Below, piece by piece: positions 14,899-23,096 of a stretch of DNA of 64,000 nt (position 1 is the first letter of the stretch; every line of letters begins with the position of its first letter). The stretch is from the NCBI RefSeq assembly GCF_001704635.1, contig NZ_MAXF01000035.1, positions 1 to 64,000 on the forward strand, in the 5' to 3' direction. The notes below the pieces were generated by a model, which did no database searches, was not told where the DNA came from, and was given only the letters and a program-made list of their open reading frames with translations. The position numbers and the translations under genes were made by a program. The stretch is from Streptomyces sparsogenes (GTDB lineage Bacteria > Actinomycetota > Actinomycetes > Streptomycetales > Streptomycetaceae).

Positions 14899-16139
14899 GT
14901 TCCGGCCCTCCCGTCCGCCCCGGCCGCCACGCCTGTCGCACCCGCCCCGGCCGCCCCGGCCGCCGCGCCCGCCCGCTCCACGATCGCCACCGCGTTGACG
15001 CCCCCGAACCCGAAGGCGTCTATCTGCGCGAGGCGCAGCTCGGCGCCCTCCACCCGCTCCCGTACGAACCGGAAGTCGGCCGCCTCCGCCACCGGGTCGG
15101 TCAGCCCCAGGGTCGGGGGGACCTGCCCCGAGGACAGCGCCCGGAGCGCCACGATCAGGCTGAGCAGCCCGGAGCCGCCCGAGGTGTGGCCGGTCATGGA
15201 CTTGATGGCGGTCATCAGGGGCGCCCCGGCGTCGCGGCCGAAGACCTCGGCGATGGCCGCCGCCTCCGCCTCGTCGTTGAGCAGCGTGCCGGTGCCGTGC
15301 AGCAGCACCAGGTCGATGTCGCCCGGCGCGACGCCCGCCCGCCACTGTGCCTCGCGCACCGCCTCGGCGATCCCGTCGGGGTCGGGGGCGGTGACATGGC
15401 GCGCGTCGCAGTTCATGCTGACGGCCCGCAGCCGCCCCAGGACCGCACCGCTGACAGCGCTCTCTTCCCGACTCGCTTCCCGGCTCTCTTCCTGACTCTC
15501 TTCCCGTCGCAGCACCACCGCCGCCGCGCCCTCGCCCATCAGCACCCCGCGGCGCGCGCGGTCGAAGGGCCGGACGCATTCGGGCGGCTCGGCGTGCACC
15601 CGGTCCAGGAGCCCGTACATGCTCTCGGTGAGGGTGTCGACCCCGGCCACCACGACAGTGTCCTCGGCGCCGGTGGCCAGCAGGTCGGCGGCGAGGGCGA
15701 GCGCGTAGAGGGAGGCCGAACAGGCGCCGGAGAAGGTGTAGCTGCGCTCGGCGCCGAAGCGGGCCCGCAGCGCGGGGCCGAAGTGCAGCCGGCCCGGGTC
15801 GAGGGGCACGCCGTCGCACCACGCCAGTTCGGCCGAGCGCAGCTCCCGCAGGCCGGTGCCGACCAGGACCGGCACCCGGCTCAGGTCGTCGCCCAGCCCG
15901 GCCTGGGCGGCGGCTTCGGCGACGGCCCGCAGCAGCCACGCGGTGGCGCGGCCGGGGATGTCGCCGCCCTCGGCGGGGCGGTCGTCGATCTCGTACGCGT
16001 GGCGCGCCCGGTACCGGTCCCGGTCGAAGCCGCGCAGTTCGCTGAGTCCGCTGGTGCCCGCGCACAGCGCCCGGAAGACCTCGTCGACGCCCTCGCCCAC
16101 GCTCGCCACGGCACCGGCGCCGGTCACCAGCTGACTCAT
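14895..16139 (-). CDS. Beta-ketoacyl synthase KS2 (complete catalytic triad)
   Basis: This 414-residue condensing enzyme has Cys140 in TFSGACSAS, His281 in LLHGTGT, Lys313 and His318 in SMTGHTSGG, so it should catalyse decarboxylative Claisen condensation on ACP-bound substrates. It overlaps KS1 upstream (ATGA) and KS3 downstream (ATGA), forming a coupled KS1-KS2-KS3 group. A 15-residue Glu/Ser/Arg insert at 212-227 (EESQEESREASREES) comes from CTCTTCCCG-type repeats. The sequence is diverged from KS1, suggesting different substrates or chain lengths. Pairing with the Cys-lacking KS3 is the simplest reading. Confidence 0.92.
   Translation of the reverse strand: MSQLVTGAGAVASVGEGVDEVFRALCAGTSGLSELRGFDRDRYRARHAYEIDDRPAEGGDIPGRATAWLLRAVAEAAAQAGLGDDLSRVPVLVGTGLRELRSAELAWCDGVPLDPGRLHFGPALRARFGAERSYTFSGACSASLYALALAADLLATGAEDTVVVAGVDTLTESMYGLLDRVHAEPPECVRPFDRARRGVLMGEGAAAVVLRREESQEESREASREESAVSGAVLGRLRAVSMNCDARHVTAPDPDGIAEAVREAQWRAGVAPGDIDLVLLHGTGTLLNDEAEAAAIAEVFGRDAGAPLMTAIKSMTGHTSGGSGLLSLIVALRALSSGQVPPTLGLTDPVAEAADFRFVRERVEGAELRLAQIDAFGFGGVNAVAIVERAGAAAGAAGAGATGVAAGADGRAGT
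15461..15510. repeat. Short repeats inside the KS2 gene
   Basis: Five imperfect units of CTCTTCCCG / CTCGCTTCC encode the Glu/Ser/Arg insert of KS2. Confidence 0.65.
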
Positions 16140-17371
16140 GACCAGTCCGCGTCGCGCTTGCCGAAGATCACGACGGCGTTGTTGCCGCCGAAGGCCAGCC
16201 CGTTGTTCTGCACGACCTTCACATCGGCGGCGATGGCCTCGTTGGGCACGACGTCGAGGCCGCACTCGGGGTCGGTCCTGACGTGGTTGATGGTCGGCGG
16301 GATGAAGCCCTCGGTGAGCGCGAGGGAGCAGGCGATCGCGGCGAGCGCGCTGGCGGCTCCCATGGTGTGGCCGATCATCGACTTGACGGACACGGTGCGG
16401 GGCGGGTTGTCGTCGCCGAAGACCTGGCGGATGGCGCGCGCCTCGGTCACGTCGTTGGCCTTGGTGCCGGTGCCGTGCGCGGAGATGAAGTCGACTTCCT
16501 CCGGCTTGACTTCGGCATTGTCGAGGGCGATACGCATGCATTGGGCGACGCTGTCCTGATGCGGGGCCACGGGGTGGTGCGCATCGCAGTTGAGGCCGTA
16601 TCCGAGGACTTCCGCGTAGATACGGGCACCGCGGGCGAGCGCCGATTCCAGGCTCTCCATCAGCAAAATGCCCGCGCCCTCGCCGGTGAGGATTCCCCTG
16701 CGGTCGATGTCGAAAGGCTGGCAGCGCTCGGGGGCGATGGTGCCCAGCCGATAGAAACCGGTGAAGGTCTTGCGGCACAGGGCGTCGGCGCCGCCGCACA
16801 GGGCGAAGTCCACATCTCCGCCGCGTATCGCGTCGAAGCCGTAGCCGATCGCGTAGTTGCCCGCCGCGCAGGCGGTGGGGAGGGTGACCGCCTCCACCCG
16901 GGTGAGGCCGAGTTCCTGGGCGATGGCGGCCGAGAGCCGGCCCGCCGGGACGCGTCGGGCGACGACGGGGTCCATCTGCTCGGGGCCCTGGTCGACCTCC
17001 ACCTCGACCAGGTGGTCGAGGTCCCTGGACTCCCCGTCGGTGGTGCCGACGGAGATCAGGGTCGCGACGTCCCGCAGGTCGTGGTCGGTCAGTCCGGCGT
17101 CGGCCAGCGCCATCCGGGCCGCCGATACGGAGAACTGGGCGGCCCGCCCGAGAGTGCGCGGATCGAGGTGGTGGATCCACTGGCCGGGGTCGAAGTCGGT
17201 GATCTCGCACGCCGTGGTGTGGTCGAACCCCTCGGTGTCGAAAGCGGTGATCGGCTTCGCGGCGCTCTTGCCGGACCGCAGCCCGGCGAGGAACTCGGCG
17301 GTGCCGACGCCGATGGCGGACACCGTGCCGAGGCCCGTTATCACGACCCTGCGGGCCGCCTCACCCTGCAT
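16136..17371 (-). CDS. Beta-ketoacyl synthase KS1 (FabF-like, complete catalytic triad)
   Basis: The 411-residue FabF-type ketosynthase has Cys168 in LPTACAAGN, His299 in SAHGTGTKAND, Lys330 and His335 in SMIGHTMGAAS, and the late GGNNAVVIF loop. It is the most canonical of the six ketosynthase-like proteins in the locus and has none of the low-complexity inserts of the others. It follows the first ACP gene by 36 bp and overlaps KS2 by ATGA. It should condense malonyl-ACP with an acyl chain. Which catalytically dead homologue is its partner, or whether it works as a homodimer, cannot be told from the order. Confidence 0.94.
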   Translation of the reverse strand: MQGEAARRVVITGLGTVSAIGVGTAEFLAGLRSGKSAAKPITAFDTEGFDHTTACEITDFDPGQWIHHLDPRTLGRAAQFSVSAARMALADAGLTDHDLRDVATLISVGTTDGESRDLDHLVEVEVDQGPEQMDPVVARRVPAGRLSAAIAQELGLTRVEAVTLPTACAAGNYAIGYGFDAIRGGDVDFALCGGADALCRKTFTGFYRLGTIAPERCQPFDIDRRGILTGEGAGILLMESLESALARGARIYAEVLGYGLNCDAHHPVAPHQDSVAQCMRIALDNAEVKPEEVDFISAHGTGTKANDVTEARAIRQVFGDDNPPRTVSVKSMIGHTMGAASALAAIACSLALTEGFIPPTINHVRTDPECGLDVVPNEAIAADVKVVQNNGLAFGGNNAVVIFGKRDADWS

Positions 17372-17407
17372 ATCGCCCTGCCTTCGCTTGAGTCCGCCAC
17401 GGATTCG

Positions 17408-17659
17408 TTACCAGCCGGCCGCTTCGGAGACGACCGTGTAGACGCCCTCGAGGTTGACCATGCGACTGAGTTCCGACTGCGCGATGACGACGTTGAACTC
17501 CTTTTCCAGGGCCGCCAGAATCTCGATGGCGCGCAGTGAATCCGCGTCGTGTTCTTCCTTGAAGAGGCTGGTCTCGGTGACCTCGTCCGGATCTATCTCA
17601 AGGATATCCGTCACGATTTCCTTGATTGTTTCCTGGCGCTCTTCGACGATGGCGGCCAT
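17408..17659 (-). CDS. Acyl carrier protein 1
   Basis: This 83-residue acyl carrier protein has Ser41 in HDADSLRAIEIL as the phosphopantetheine site and the usual early helix ETIKEIVTDILEI. TGGAGGTG lies before the ATG. It is the first gene of the leftward operon, and the 278 bp upstream hold no other gene, so the main promoter of the polyketide operon is probably there, although I could not pick a convincing -10/-35 pair. Together with the second ACP it carries the growing chain between ketosynthases, reductases and dehydratase. Confidence 0.95.
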   Translation of the reverse strand: MAAIVEERQETIKEIVTDILEIDPDEVTETSLFKEEHDADSLRAIEILAALEKEFNVVIAQSELSRMVNLEGVYTVVSEAAGW

Positions 17660-17937
17660 TACCGCACACCTCCATTTTTGGGCATGGGCAAAGCGAGGAA
17701 CGTTCCCATGACGCTAATCGCCGGTTCCAGAGCGCGACAACCCCCGAGTCCACTACCTGTCATGGGCCCGGCCCAGGCGACCCGTTGGTAACCCCGGCTG
17801 TCATATAGCTGCCGCACCCGGCCCGGCCCCAGGTGTTGCGCCCGGTTAATCGGCAGCAAGTTGCCAGCGCTCGTACCGGGCCTGGGCAATGCGCTTCTGG
17901 CCGTGCGATTCAGGCCATAAAGCCGGGCCGGCGCCCG

Positions 17938-18816
17938 TCAGTCGGGATAGCCCTCCATGAGCCCCGCGCGCGCGGCCCGCACCCCGGCCTGGAACCGGGA
18001 CTCCACCCTCAGGTCCCGCATGATGTCGGCCACATAGCGCCGGTACGTACGCACCGAAAGGCCGAGCTTCCTGGCCGCCGCGTCGTCCTTGTAGCCCTCG
18101 GCCATCAGGATCAGGACCTCGCGCAGCACCCGCCCCCGCGCCCCGCCCTCGAAGGACAGCGGCCGCATGGGGCGCTGCGCCGCGTCCCACATGCCGCTCA
18201 GCAGCCGGTGCAGCATGTCGGCCACGGTCGAGTTCTGGATCATCGAGGCGCGGGACCCGCCCGGCTCCCCGGGCGCCGCGTCGGGGGCGATGACCGCCGC
18301 GCCGTCCACCACGACCAGCTCCTGGGACACCGCGCCGGACATCCGGACCTCCAGGCCCGCCCCCAGCTCGCCCATGCTCCGCTGCCAGCGCGCGCCCCGG
18401 ATCACCGGGTGCGGGCACAACAGCCGCACCCTGACGCCCTTATCGAGGAGCTGGGCGAGGGTCTGGGCGGTCAGCTTGGCGTGGTCGTCGGAGGCCAGCT
18501 CCGGGAGCGCCCAGATCACGTCTTCCTCGGCCCGCAGCACCAGCCGGGCCACCCATCCGGCCACCGCCTCGCCGTCCACGGGCAGGTCGGCCGTCACACA
18601 GGCGAGCGTGGCGCGCCGGTGGTGGTGCACGGCGGACTCGAGCAGGCGTAACGCCTCCCCGAGGGTCTCTTCCAAGTGGTCCGGCCCGGTCTGCGGCTCC
18701 GCCCGAATCGCCCCCCTCACGCCCAGTTCCCCCGCTATTCCATCAATGGGCGCCACGTCATCTGGTTGAATTCGAAAATGGCTCAAAGGACACCCCCCGG
18801 ATCCCCTTTTCGGCAC
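17938..18816 (-). CDS. LuxR-type HTH regulator, likely pathway-specific
   Basis: The protein of about 292 residues has a C-terminal GerE/LuxR-like helix-turn-helix (REVLILMAEGYKDDAAARKL, then SVRTYRRYVADIM, residues about 230-275). Its N-terminal domain resembles the PLD-like sensor part of actinobacterial LuxR/TrmB regulators (WALPELASDDH, LLDKGVRVRLLCPH). Two close relatives occur at 31831-32787 and 32845-33645, sharing the RTYRRYV and SRFQAG motifs. Standing alone between the operon head and the exporter, it is a likely cluster regulator. The GTG start has no clear ribosome binding site; a TTG 11 codons later, behind GGGGGGTGT, is an alternative. Confidence 0.8.
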   Translation of the reverse strand: MPKRGSGGCPLSHFRIQPDDVAPIDGIAGELGVRGAIRAEPQTGPDHLEETLGEALRLLESAVHHHRRATLACVTADLPVDGEAVAGWVARLVLRAEEDVIWALPELASDDHAKLTAQTLAQLLDKGVRVRLLCPHPVIRGARWQRSMGELGAGLEVRMSGAVSQELVVVDGAAVIAPDAAPGEPGGSRASMIQNSTVADMLHRLLSGMWDAAQRPMRPLSFEGGARGRVLREVLILMAEGYKDDAAARKLGLSVRTYRRYVADIMRDLRVESRFQAGVRAARAGLMEGYPD

Positions 18817-18846
18817 AGTAACGAGGGCGCGCCCTTACCGCAAGGG

Positions 18847-18862
18847 ATACCCCAGGGGGTAT
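18847..18862. promoter_or_regulatory. Perfect inverted repeat ATACCCC-AG-GGGGTAT in the regulator/exporter promoter region
   Basis: Seven-base arms are separated by 2 nt. The site lies about 30 bp upstream of the LuxR-type gene start and 235 bp upstream of the exporter start, with AT-rich sequence (ATATATGC) beside it. It resembles the G-tract operators of the CsoR/RcnR/CstR repressor family. No such repressor gene is in the window, so the binding protein is unknown. Confidence 0.5.
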
Positions 18863-19097
18863 ATATGCTCAATCTTCGGCAGGAAAATGCCACCCACCAG
18901 GACCGAGTCCGGCTCGAGCCGGGCTTCAAGCATGGCTTAAGTCAGGCTTCGGTCAGGCCGAGATAAGCCTTGCCCATGTGCCCAAGAGGCTGCGGCTTCC
19001 GCCCCCCATTGATAACTTCGCCTGAAGCCAGCACGAGTCCCTTGCCGTACGACGGCGGACCCTCTCTCACCCTCGGGTCCCGAAAGGCGCCGCACAC

Positions 19098-20669
19098 ATG
19101 GCTGCACAGAACACCGCGACGACCGCCGCCGCGGCGGCCGACCCGCCCGGGTCGCCCACCGGCCGCCAGTGGCTGGCCCTGTCGGTGCTCGTCCTGTCCC
19201 AACTGGCGGTGTGGCTGGACAACACCGTGCTCAACGTCGCGCTGAAGACCCTGGCCGACCCGGACGAGGGCCTCGGCGCCAGCCCCAACCAGCTCCAGTG
19301 GAGCATCAGTTCCTACACGCTGGTCTTCGCGGTGCTGCTGTTCACCGGCGGGGTGCTCGCCGACCGCTACGGCCACCGCCGGCTGCTGCTCACCGGCATG
19401 CTCGTCTTCGGCGCCGCCTCGGTCTGGGCCGCCTACGCCGGCTCCGCCGACGAACTCATCGTCGCCCGGGGCGTGATGGGCCTGGGCAGCGCGCTGATCA
19501 TGCCCGCGACGCTCGCGCTCATCGCCCAGGTCTTCGACGAGCGGCACCGCGCCACGGCCATCGCCATCTGGTCCGGCTCCAGCGGCATCGCCATCGCCAC
19601 CGGCCCGATGCTCAGCGGCGCGCTCCTCGACCACTTCTGGTGGGGGTCGGTCTTCCTGGTCAACGTGCCGATCGTGGTGCTGTGCGCGGTGGGCTCGTTC
19701 CTCTACCTCCCCGGCGTGGTCACCAAGGTCCGCAAGAAGTTCGACCCGCTCGGCGTGCTGTTCTCCACCGCCGGCCTGTTCGCCGTCGTCTGGGGCGTCA
19801 TCGAGGGCGGCCACCGGGGCGACTGGAGCGGCCCCGCCGTGCTCGGCTCGCTCGCCGGCGGCGCGGTCCTGGTCATCGTCTTCGTCGTGATCGAACTACG
19901 CGTGTCGAGTCCCGGATTCGACGTACGGCTCTTCCGCGACGTCCGGTTCACCGGCGCCAGTGTCGCCATCATGCTCACGTTCTTCGGCGTCAACGGCTCG
20001 ATGTACTACACCAGCTTCTATCTCCAGGGCGTGCACCGTCAGACCCCGCTCGAGTGCGGCCTGTCCATCGCCCCCGTGGCCCTCGGCGTGCTGCTCGGCG
20101 CCCCGCTGTCGGCCCGGCTGGTCCGGCGCCACGGCGTCCGGTCCGTGGTGACCTGCGCCATGCTGATCGCCACGGCGGGCTTCTTCGGCTACGTCTTCCT
20201 CGACGAGCACACCGGGCTCGGCCTGTTCTGGGTCTTCCTCGTCCTCCAGGGCCTGGGCATGGGCGCCGCGATCGCCCCCACCACCGAGGCCATCATGTCC
20301 GTCCTCCCCCCCGACCGCACCGGCGCCGGCTCCGCCGTCAACAACTCGATGCGGCAGATCGGCGGCGTCCTGGGGGTCGCGGTCCTCGGCTCCGTCCTGG
20401 CCGGGGTCTACCGGGACGAGATCACCCCCAGGCTGAGCGACCTGCCCGCCGACTCGGCCGCCGCCGCCGAGGAGTCCCCCGAGGCCACCCGCCTCCTCGC
20501 CCAGCGGCTCTCCCTCCCCCGGCTGGCCGACTTCGCCGACCAGGGCTTCGTCCACGCCATGCATGTCGCGGCCGTGGTCGGCGCCGCGGTGGCCCTCGTC
20601 GGCGCCGCGGTCATCTGGTGGACCTTCCGCCGCCCCACCGCCCCGGGGCAACCCGCCGAACAGGGCTGA
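19098..20669 (+). CDS. DHA2-family MFS exporter (14 TM)
   Basis: This 523-residue drug:proton antiporter of the DHA2/EmrB-QacA type has WLDNTVLNVAL (early DHA2 motif in TM1), the loop 2-3 motif GGVLADRYGHRRLL, and about 14 hydrophobic segments. It points away from the biosynthetic operon and shares a 281-bp promoter gap with the regulator. Export of or self-resistance to the polyketide product is the usual role of such genes at cluster edges and is inferred. GAAAGG precedes the ATG. It ends only 19 bp before an oppositely transcribed gene, with no clear hairpin between. Confidence 0.92.
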   Translation: MAAQNTATTAAAAADPPGSPTGRQWLALSVLVLSQLAVWLDNTVLNVALKTLADPDEGLGASPNQLQWSISSYTLVFAVLLFTGGVLADRYGHRRLLLTGMLVFGAASVWAAYAGSADELIVARGVMGLGSALIMPATLALIAQVFDERHRATAIAIWSGSSGIAIATGPMLSGALLDHFWWGSVFLVNVPIVVLCAVGSFLYLPGVVTKVRKKFDPLGVLFSTAGLFAVVWGVIEGGHRGDWSGPAVLGSLAGGAVLVIVFVVIELRVSSPGFDVRLFRDVRFTGASVAIMLTFFGVNGSMYYTSFYLQGVHRQTPLECGLSIAPVALGVLLGAPLSARLVRRHGVRSVVTCAMLIATAGFFGYVFLDEHTGLGLFWVFLVLQGLGMGAAIAPTTEAIMSVLPPDRTGAGSAVNNSMRQIGGVLGVAVLGSVLAGVYRDEITPRLSDLPADSAAAAEESPEATRLLAQRLSLPRLADFADQGFVHAMHVAAVVGAAVALVGAAVIWWTFRRPTAPGQPAEQG

Positions 20670-20688
20670 CACCAGGACTCGTTGGCGG

Positions 20689-20979
20689 CTACGGCCTGAA
20701 CCGGATGGTCACGCGCGCCCAGCCGTCCGGGCTCACGTACCGCCATGTGCCGACTTCGTCGGCACACAGCATGGCCTCCGAGTACAGGACCCCGACCAGG
20801 AGCTTCCAGGGCTCGCCCCGCGCGGCGGCCCCTTCGTGGCCCGGATCCCGCAACGACTTGTCGGCGGCTTTGAACACGGCTGTGCGGAGGTCGGCGTACC
20901 GGGGCGTGCGCGCGGTCCCGGTGGTGACGCCCGCCTCGCTGATGAACGTCCATTCGGCGTGCCAGGGGCCGTGGGGCAT
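20689..20979 (-). CDS. Small conserved-looking hypothetical protein
   Basis: The 96-residue protein contains a central TPRYADLRTAVFKAADKSL and ends in PDGWARVTIRFRP. There is no signal peptide, membrane segment or motif I recognise. It is the last of a leftward set of four small genes facing an XRE regulator. Such small proteins often accompany XRE/DUF397 loci in Streptomyces. Function unknown. Confidence 0.65.
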   Translation of the reverse strand: MPHGPWHAEWTFISEAGVTTGTARTPRYADLRTAVFKAADKSLRDPGHEGAAARGEPWKLLVGVLYSEAMLCADEVGTWRYVSPDGWARVTIRFRP

Positions 20980-21013
20980 GGGTGACCGTCCAGTCCGACG
21001 AGTATTCGCGTGT

Positions 21014-21259
21014 CTACGCGGGGCCGGTGCCCCTCTGGCGCTCGGCGTGAAGCCGCGCGATGGCCCGCAGCTGCCGCCGCTCGTACGCGGTGGCCGGGCG
21101 CACGGATGCCTGGGGCGAGCGCCAGGTGAGGCCGGTGGGGCGGGTGAGGCAGACGAACGGCCCCACGAAGTCGGTGATCGTGGCGGGCATGTCGTAATGC
21201 CGGTCGTAGACCACCATGCCGATCGCGAGGATATGCGGGGTGCGGGCCGCCCTGCTCAT
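21014..21259 (-). CDS. Small hypothetical protein (81 aa)
   Basis: The ATG has a strong GGAGG 5 nt upstream and overlaps the stop of the preceding 50-residue gene (ATGA). The sequence has a hydrophobic core (MPATITDFVGPFVCLTRPTGL) and a basic C-terminal helix rich in Arg. No family is recognised. It is part of the four-gene leftward operon opposite the XRE regulator. Confidence 0.7.
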   Translation of the reverse strand: MSRAARTPHILAIGMVVYDRHYDMPATITDFVGPFVCLTRPTGLTWRSPQASVRPATAYERRQLRAIARLHAERQRGTGPA

Positions 21260-21408
21260 TTCGGCCTCCGTGCCAGATGCCGGGCGATCAGTTCGCTCAG
21301 GGCGGCGGAGCGTTGCCGGAGTTCTTCGAGGGTGGGGCGATCGTCGCCGTCCTCCTGCGGTCCGTCGTCCTGGCCCTGGGGCGGCGGGGGCGTTGCCGGA
21401 GTGGCCAC
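21256..21408 (-). CDS. Very small hypothetical protein (50 aa)
   Basis: The GTG follows the stop of the upstream gene directly, and the TGA is inside the next ATG (ATGA), so the frame fills the space between two genes exactly. The product begins with a Pro/Gln/Asp-rich segment and ends in one predicted amphipathic helix (LEELRQRSAALSELIARHLA). The tight fit and coupled stops make it credible despite its size. Function unknown. Confidence 0.6.
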   Translation of the reverse strand: MATPATPPPPQGQDDGPQEDGDDRPTLEELRQRSAALSELIARHLARRPK

Positions 21409-21762
21409 CTACGCCACCACCCTCACGCCGTGGATGACACGCGGGCCGATGTCGATGCCGTGCACGGCCAGCCACAACGTCCGCCGCCGCTGCCGCCGCA
21501 GCCGCCGCAGCCGCCGCTCGGCGCGCTCGTGCGCGACGACGTACGGGCGGACCATGGCCACTCCGTGGCCGTGGTCCGGTAGCCCGGCGGCTGCCATGGG
21601 ACGTGCGGGTGCGTGGGGTGTGGGTGCGAGGCGCGGCGGCGTCGGGAGGTGCGGGAGCGGGGTGGCGGCGGCCGAGTCGGCCGCGCGGTGGCGGCCTGAC
21701 GGCGGCAGCAGCAGACGTAGCAGCGCTTCCAAGATCCACGCGATAACGTGGGCCATGCTCAT
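21409..21762 (-). CDS. Small hypothetical protein with N-terminal hydrophobic helix
   Basis: The 117-residue product starts with a membrane-like helix (MAHVIAWILEALLRLLLPP), continues with a Pro/Ala/His linker and ends in a very basic helix (ERRLRRLRRQRRRTLW). AGGAGGTTG stands just before the ATG, an excellent ribosome binding site. It heads the leftward four-gene operon and is divergent from the XRE regulator, whose promoter region of 232 bp it shares. No known family. Confidence 0.7.
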   Translation of the reverse strand: MSMAHVIAWILEALLRLLLPPSGRHRAADSAAATPLPHLPTPPRLAPTPHAPARPMAAAGLPDHGHGVAMVRPYVVAHERAERRLRRLRRQRRRTLWLAVHGIDIGPRVIHGVRVVA

Positions 21763-21994
21763 CAACCTCCTGGGGTTGAGGGCCACGCCCCCGGACCGCG
21801 GTGCATGCGGTCGCGGGGGTCTTGCGTGTGGCCGTTGGTGGGGCAGTTGACCGTCTCGGATGCACACCAGGCGTAGTCAACCGATCACTAGGACAACACA
21901 ACTTCCGGTATGCTGGGCCGACTTAAGCGGACAAATTTAGATCCGCTCCCCCTTGCGGGGCTGCGCCAGATCACCAAAGTCGGAGGTCACAGCG

Positions 21995-22819
21995 TTGGAT
22001 GAGACCAGCCCCCCAGAGAACTTGAATCCCCTCCAGCGCTTCGGGTCAGATGTGAAGCGCGTCCGCCTCGGACGCAAGCTCACGCAGAAACACCTGGGCA
22101 AGGTCACGGGCTACTCCGATGCGTATGTCAGCCTGGTGGAAGCCGGGAAGCAGATGCCCAGCATGAGGTTCGCCAAGGGGTGCGACCTGGCCTTCGGGAC
22201 GAATGGCCTCTTCGAGGGCATGTTGAAGCGGATCGACGAGGGCGACCATCCGAGCCGGTTCGTCCCCTACCTCGAACAGGAGAAGAAGGCCGCCCACATC
22301 TACGACTACTCGGTTCACAGCATTATGGGCATCTTGCAGACGGAGGCATACGCCCACGCGATCTTCCGTGCCGGGTACCCGCATGCACGCGCCGACGTCA
22401 TCAAGGGCAAGGTCGATGCCCGCATCAGGCGTCGCGAAGTGATGGAACGAGAGAATCCGCCCACCCTGTGGGTGGTCCTTCACGAGGCGTGTCTCCGAAC
22501 CGTCGTAGGCGGGCCCGCCGTCATGGCGGCCCAGCTACAGCACTTGATCGCCTCGGCTGACAGCCCTGACATCGACCTCCAGGTGATCACCTACGCGGCT
22601 GGGGCGGCAGCCGCGCACGTGTCGCCGTTCACGCTACTCGTGTTCGACTCCGGCTCTGAAGTGCTTTACTCGGACGGGCCTCAAGGGGGCAAGCTGTACG
22701 ACAAGGGGGCGACCGTGGCGGACGCGATGCATCACTATGAACGGCTGCGGGCGCACGCTCTACCCCCGGATGATTCGCTTGCTCTAGTCAAGGATCTGTA
22801 CAAGGAGTACGCCTTATGA
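21995..22819 (+). CDS. XRE-family regulator with DUF5753
   Basis: The 274-residue protein has an N-terminal helix-turn-helix (VKRVRLGRKLTQKHLGKVTG, then YVSLVEAGKQMPS) and a C-terminal DUF5753 domain (FVPYLEQEKKA, SIMGILQTEAYA, LWVVLHEACLR). Such regulators nearly always sit before a DUF397 gene and help control development or antibiotic production in Streptomyces. The TTG start is chosen because GGAGGT lies 7 nt upstream; a farther TTG at 21953 has none. The stop overlaps the DUF397 start (ATGA). Confidence 0.92.
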   Translation: MDETSPPENLNPLQRFGSDVKRVRLGRKLTQKHLGKVTGYSDAYVSLVEAGKQMPSMRFAKGCDLAFGTNGLFEGMLKRIDEGDHPSRFVPYLEQEKKAAHIYDYSVHSIMGILQTEAYAHAIFRAGYPHARADVIKGKVDARIRRREVMERENPPTLWVVLHEACLRTVVGGPAVMAAQLQHLIASADSPDIDLQVITYAAGAAAAHVSPFTLLVFDSGSEVLYSDGPQGGKLYDKGATVADAMHHYERLRAHALPPDDSLALVKDLYKEYAL

Positions 22820-23037
22820 GCGCAGACATCGATCCCACCGCCGCCGAGTGGGTCAAGTCGTCGTACAGCGGGTCCAACGGGGGGCAGTGCCTGGAGTTCT
22901 CCCCCACCTTCGTCCTCTCCGGTGTGATCCCCGTCCGGGACTCCAAGACCCCCCAGGGCCCGGCGGTCGTCTTCCCCACCACCGCCTGGTCCTCCTTCGT
23001 CACCGCCGTCAGGCGCGGGGAGTTCCCCGCCACCTGA
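22816..23037 (+). CDS. DUF397 protein
   Basis: The 73-residue DUF397 protein has the family core VKSSYSGSNGGQCLEF, then VRDSK and a closing W-x-x-F segment (AWSSFVTAVRRGEF). It partners the upstream XRE regulator through a 4-bp overlap, probably forming a small regulator/antagonist pair. Its last six codons and the following hairpin are partly duplicated at 26326-26391. A strong terminator follows 25 bp after the stop. Confidence 0.93.
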   Translation: MSADIDPTAAEWVKSSYSGSNGGQCLEFSPTFVLSGVIPVRDSKTPQGPAVVFPTTAWSSFVTAVRRGEFPAT

Positions 23038-23061
23038 CCCGCACCACCACCCGCAAGCGCG

Positions 23062-23093
23062 CGGCCCCTCGCATCCGCCTCGCCGAGGGGCCG
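23062..23093. terminator. Bidirectional terminator between DUF397 and SRPBCC genes
   Basis: CGGCCCCTCG and CGAGGGGCCG form a perfect 10-bp stem with a 12-nt loop, followed by TTGT. It lies between two converging genes and can serve both. Confidence 0.8.
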
Positions 23094-23096
23094 TTG

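Noticed and set aside
18817-19097. Specific -10/-35 promoter assignments for the regulator and exporter
   Set aside because: Several AT-rich stretches exist, but none has convincing spacing on either strand, so only the inverted repeat is reported.
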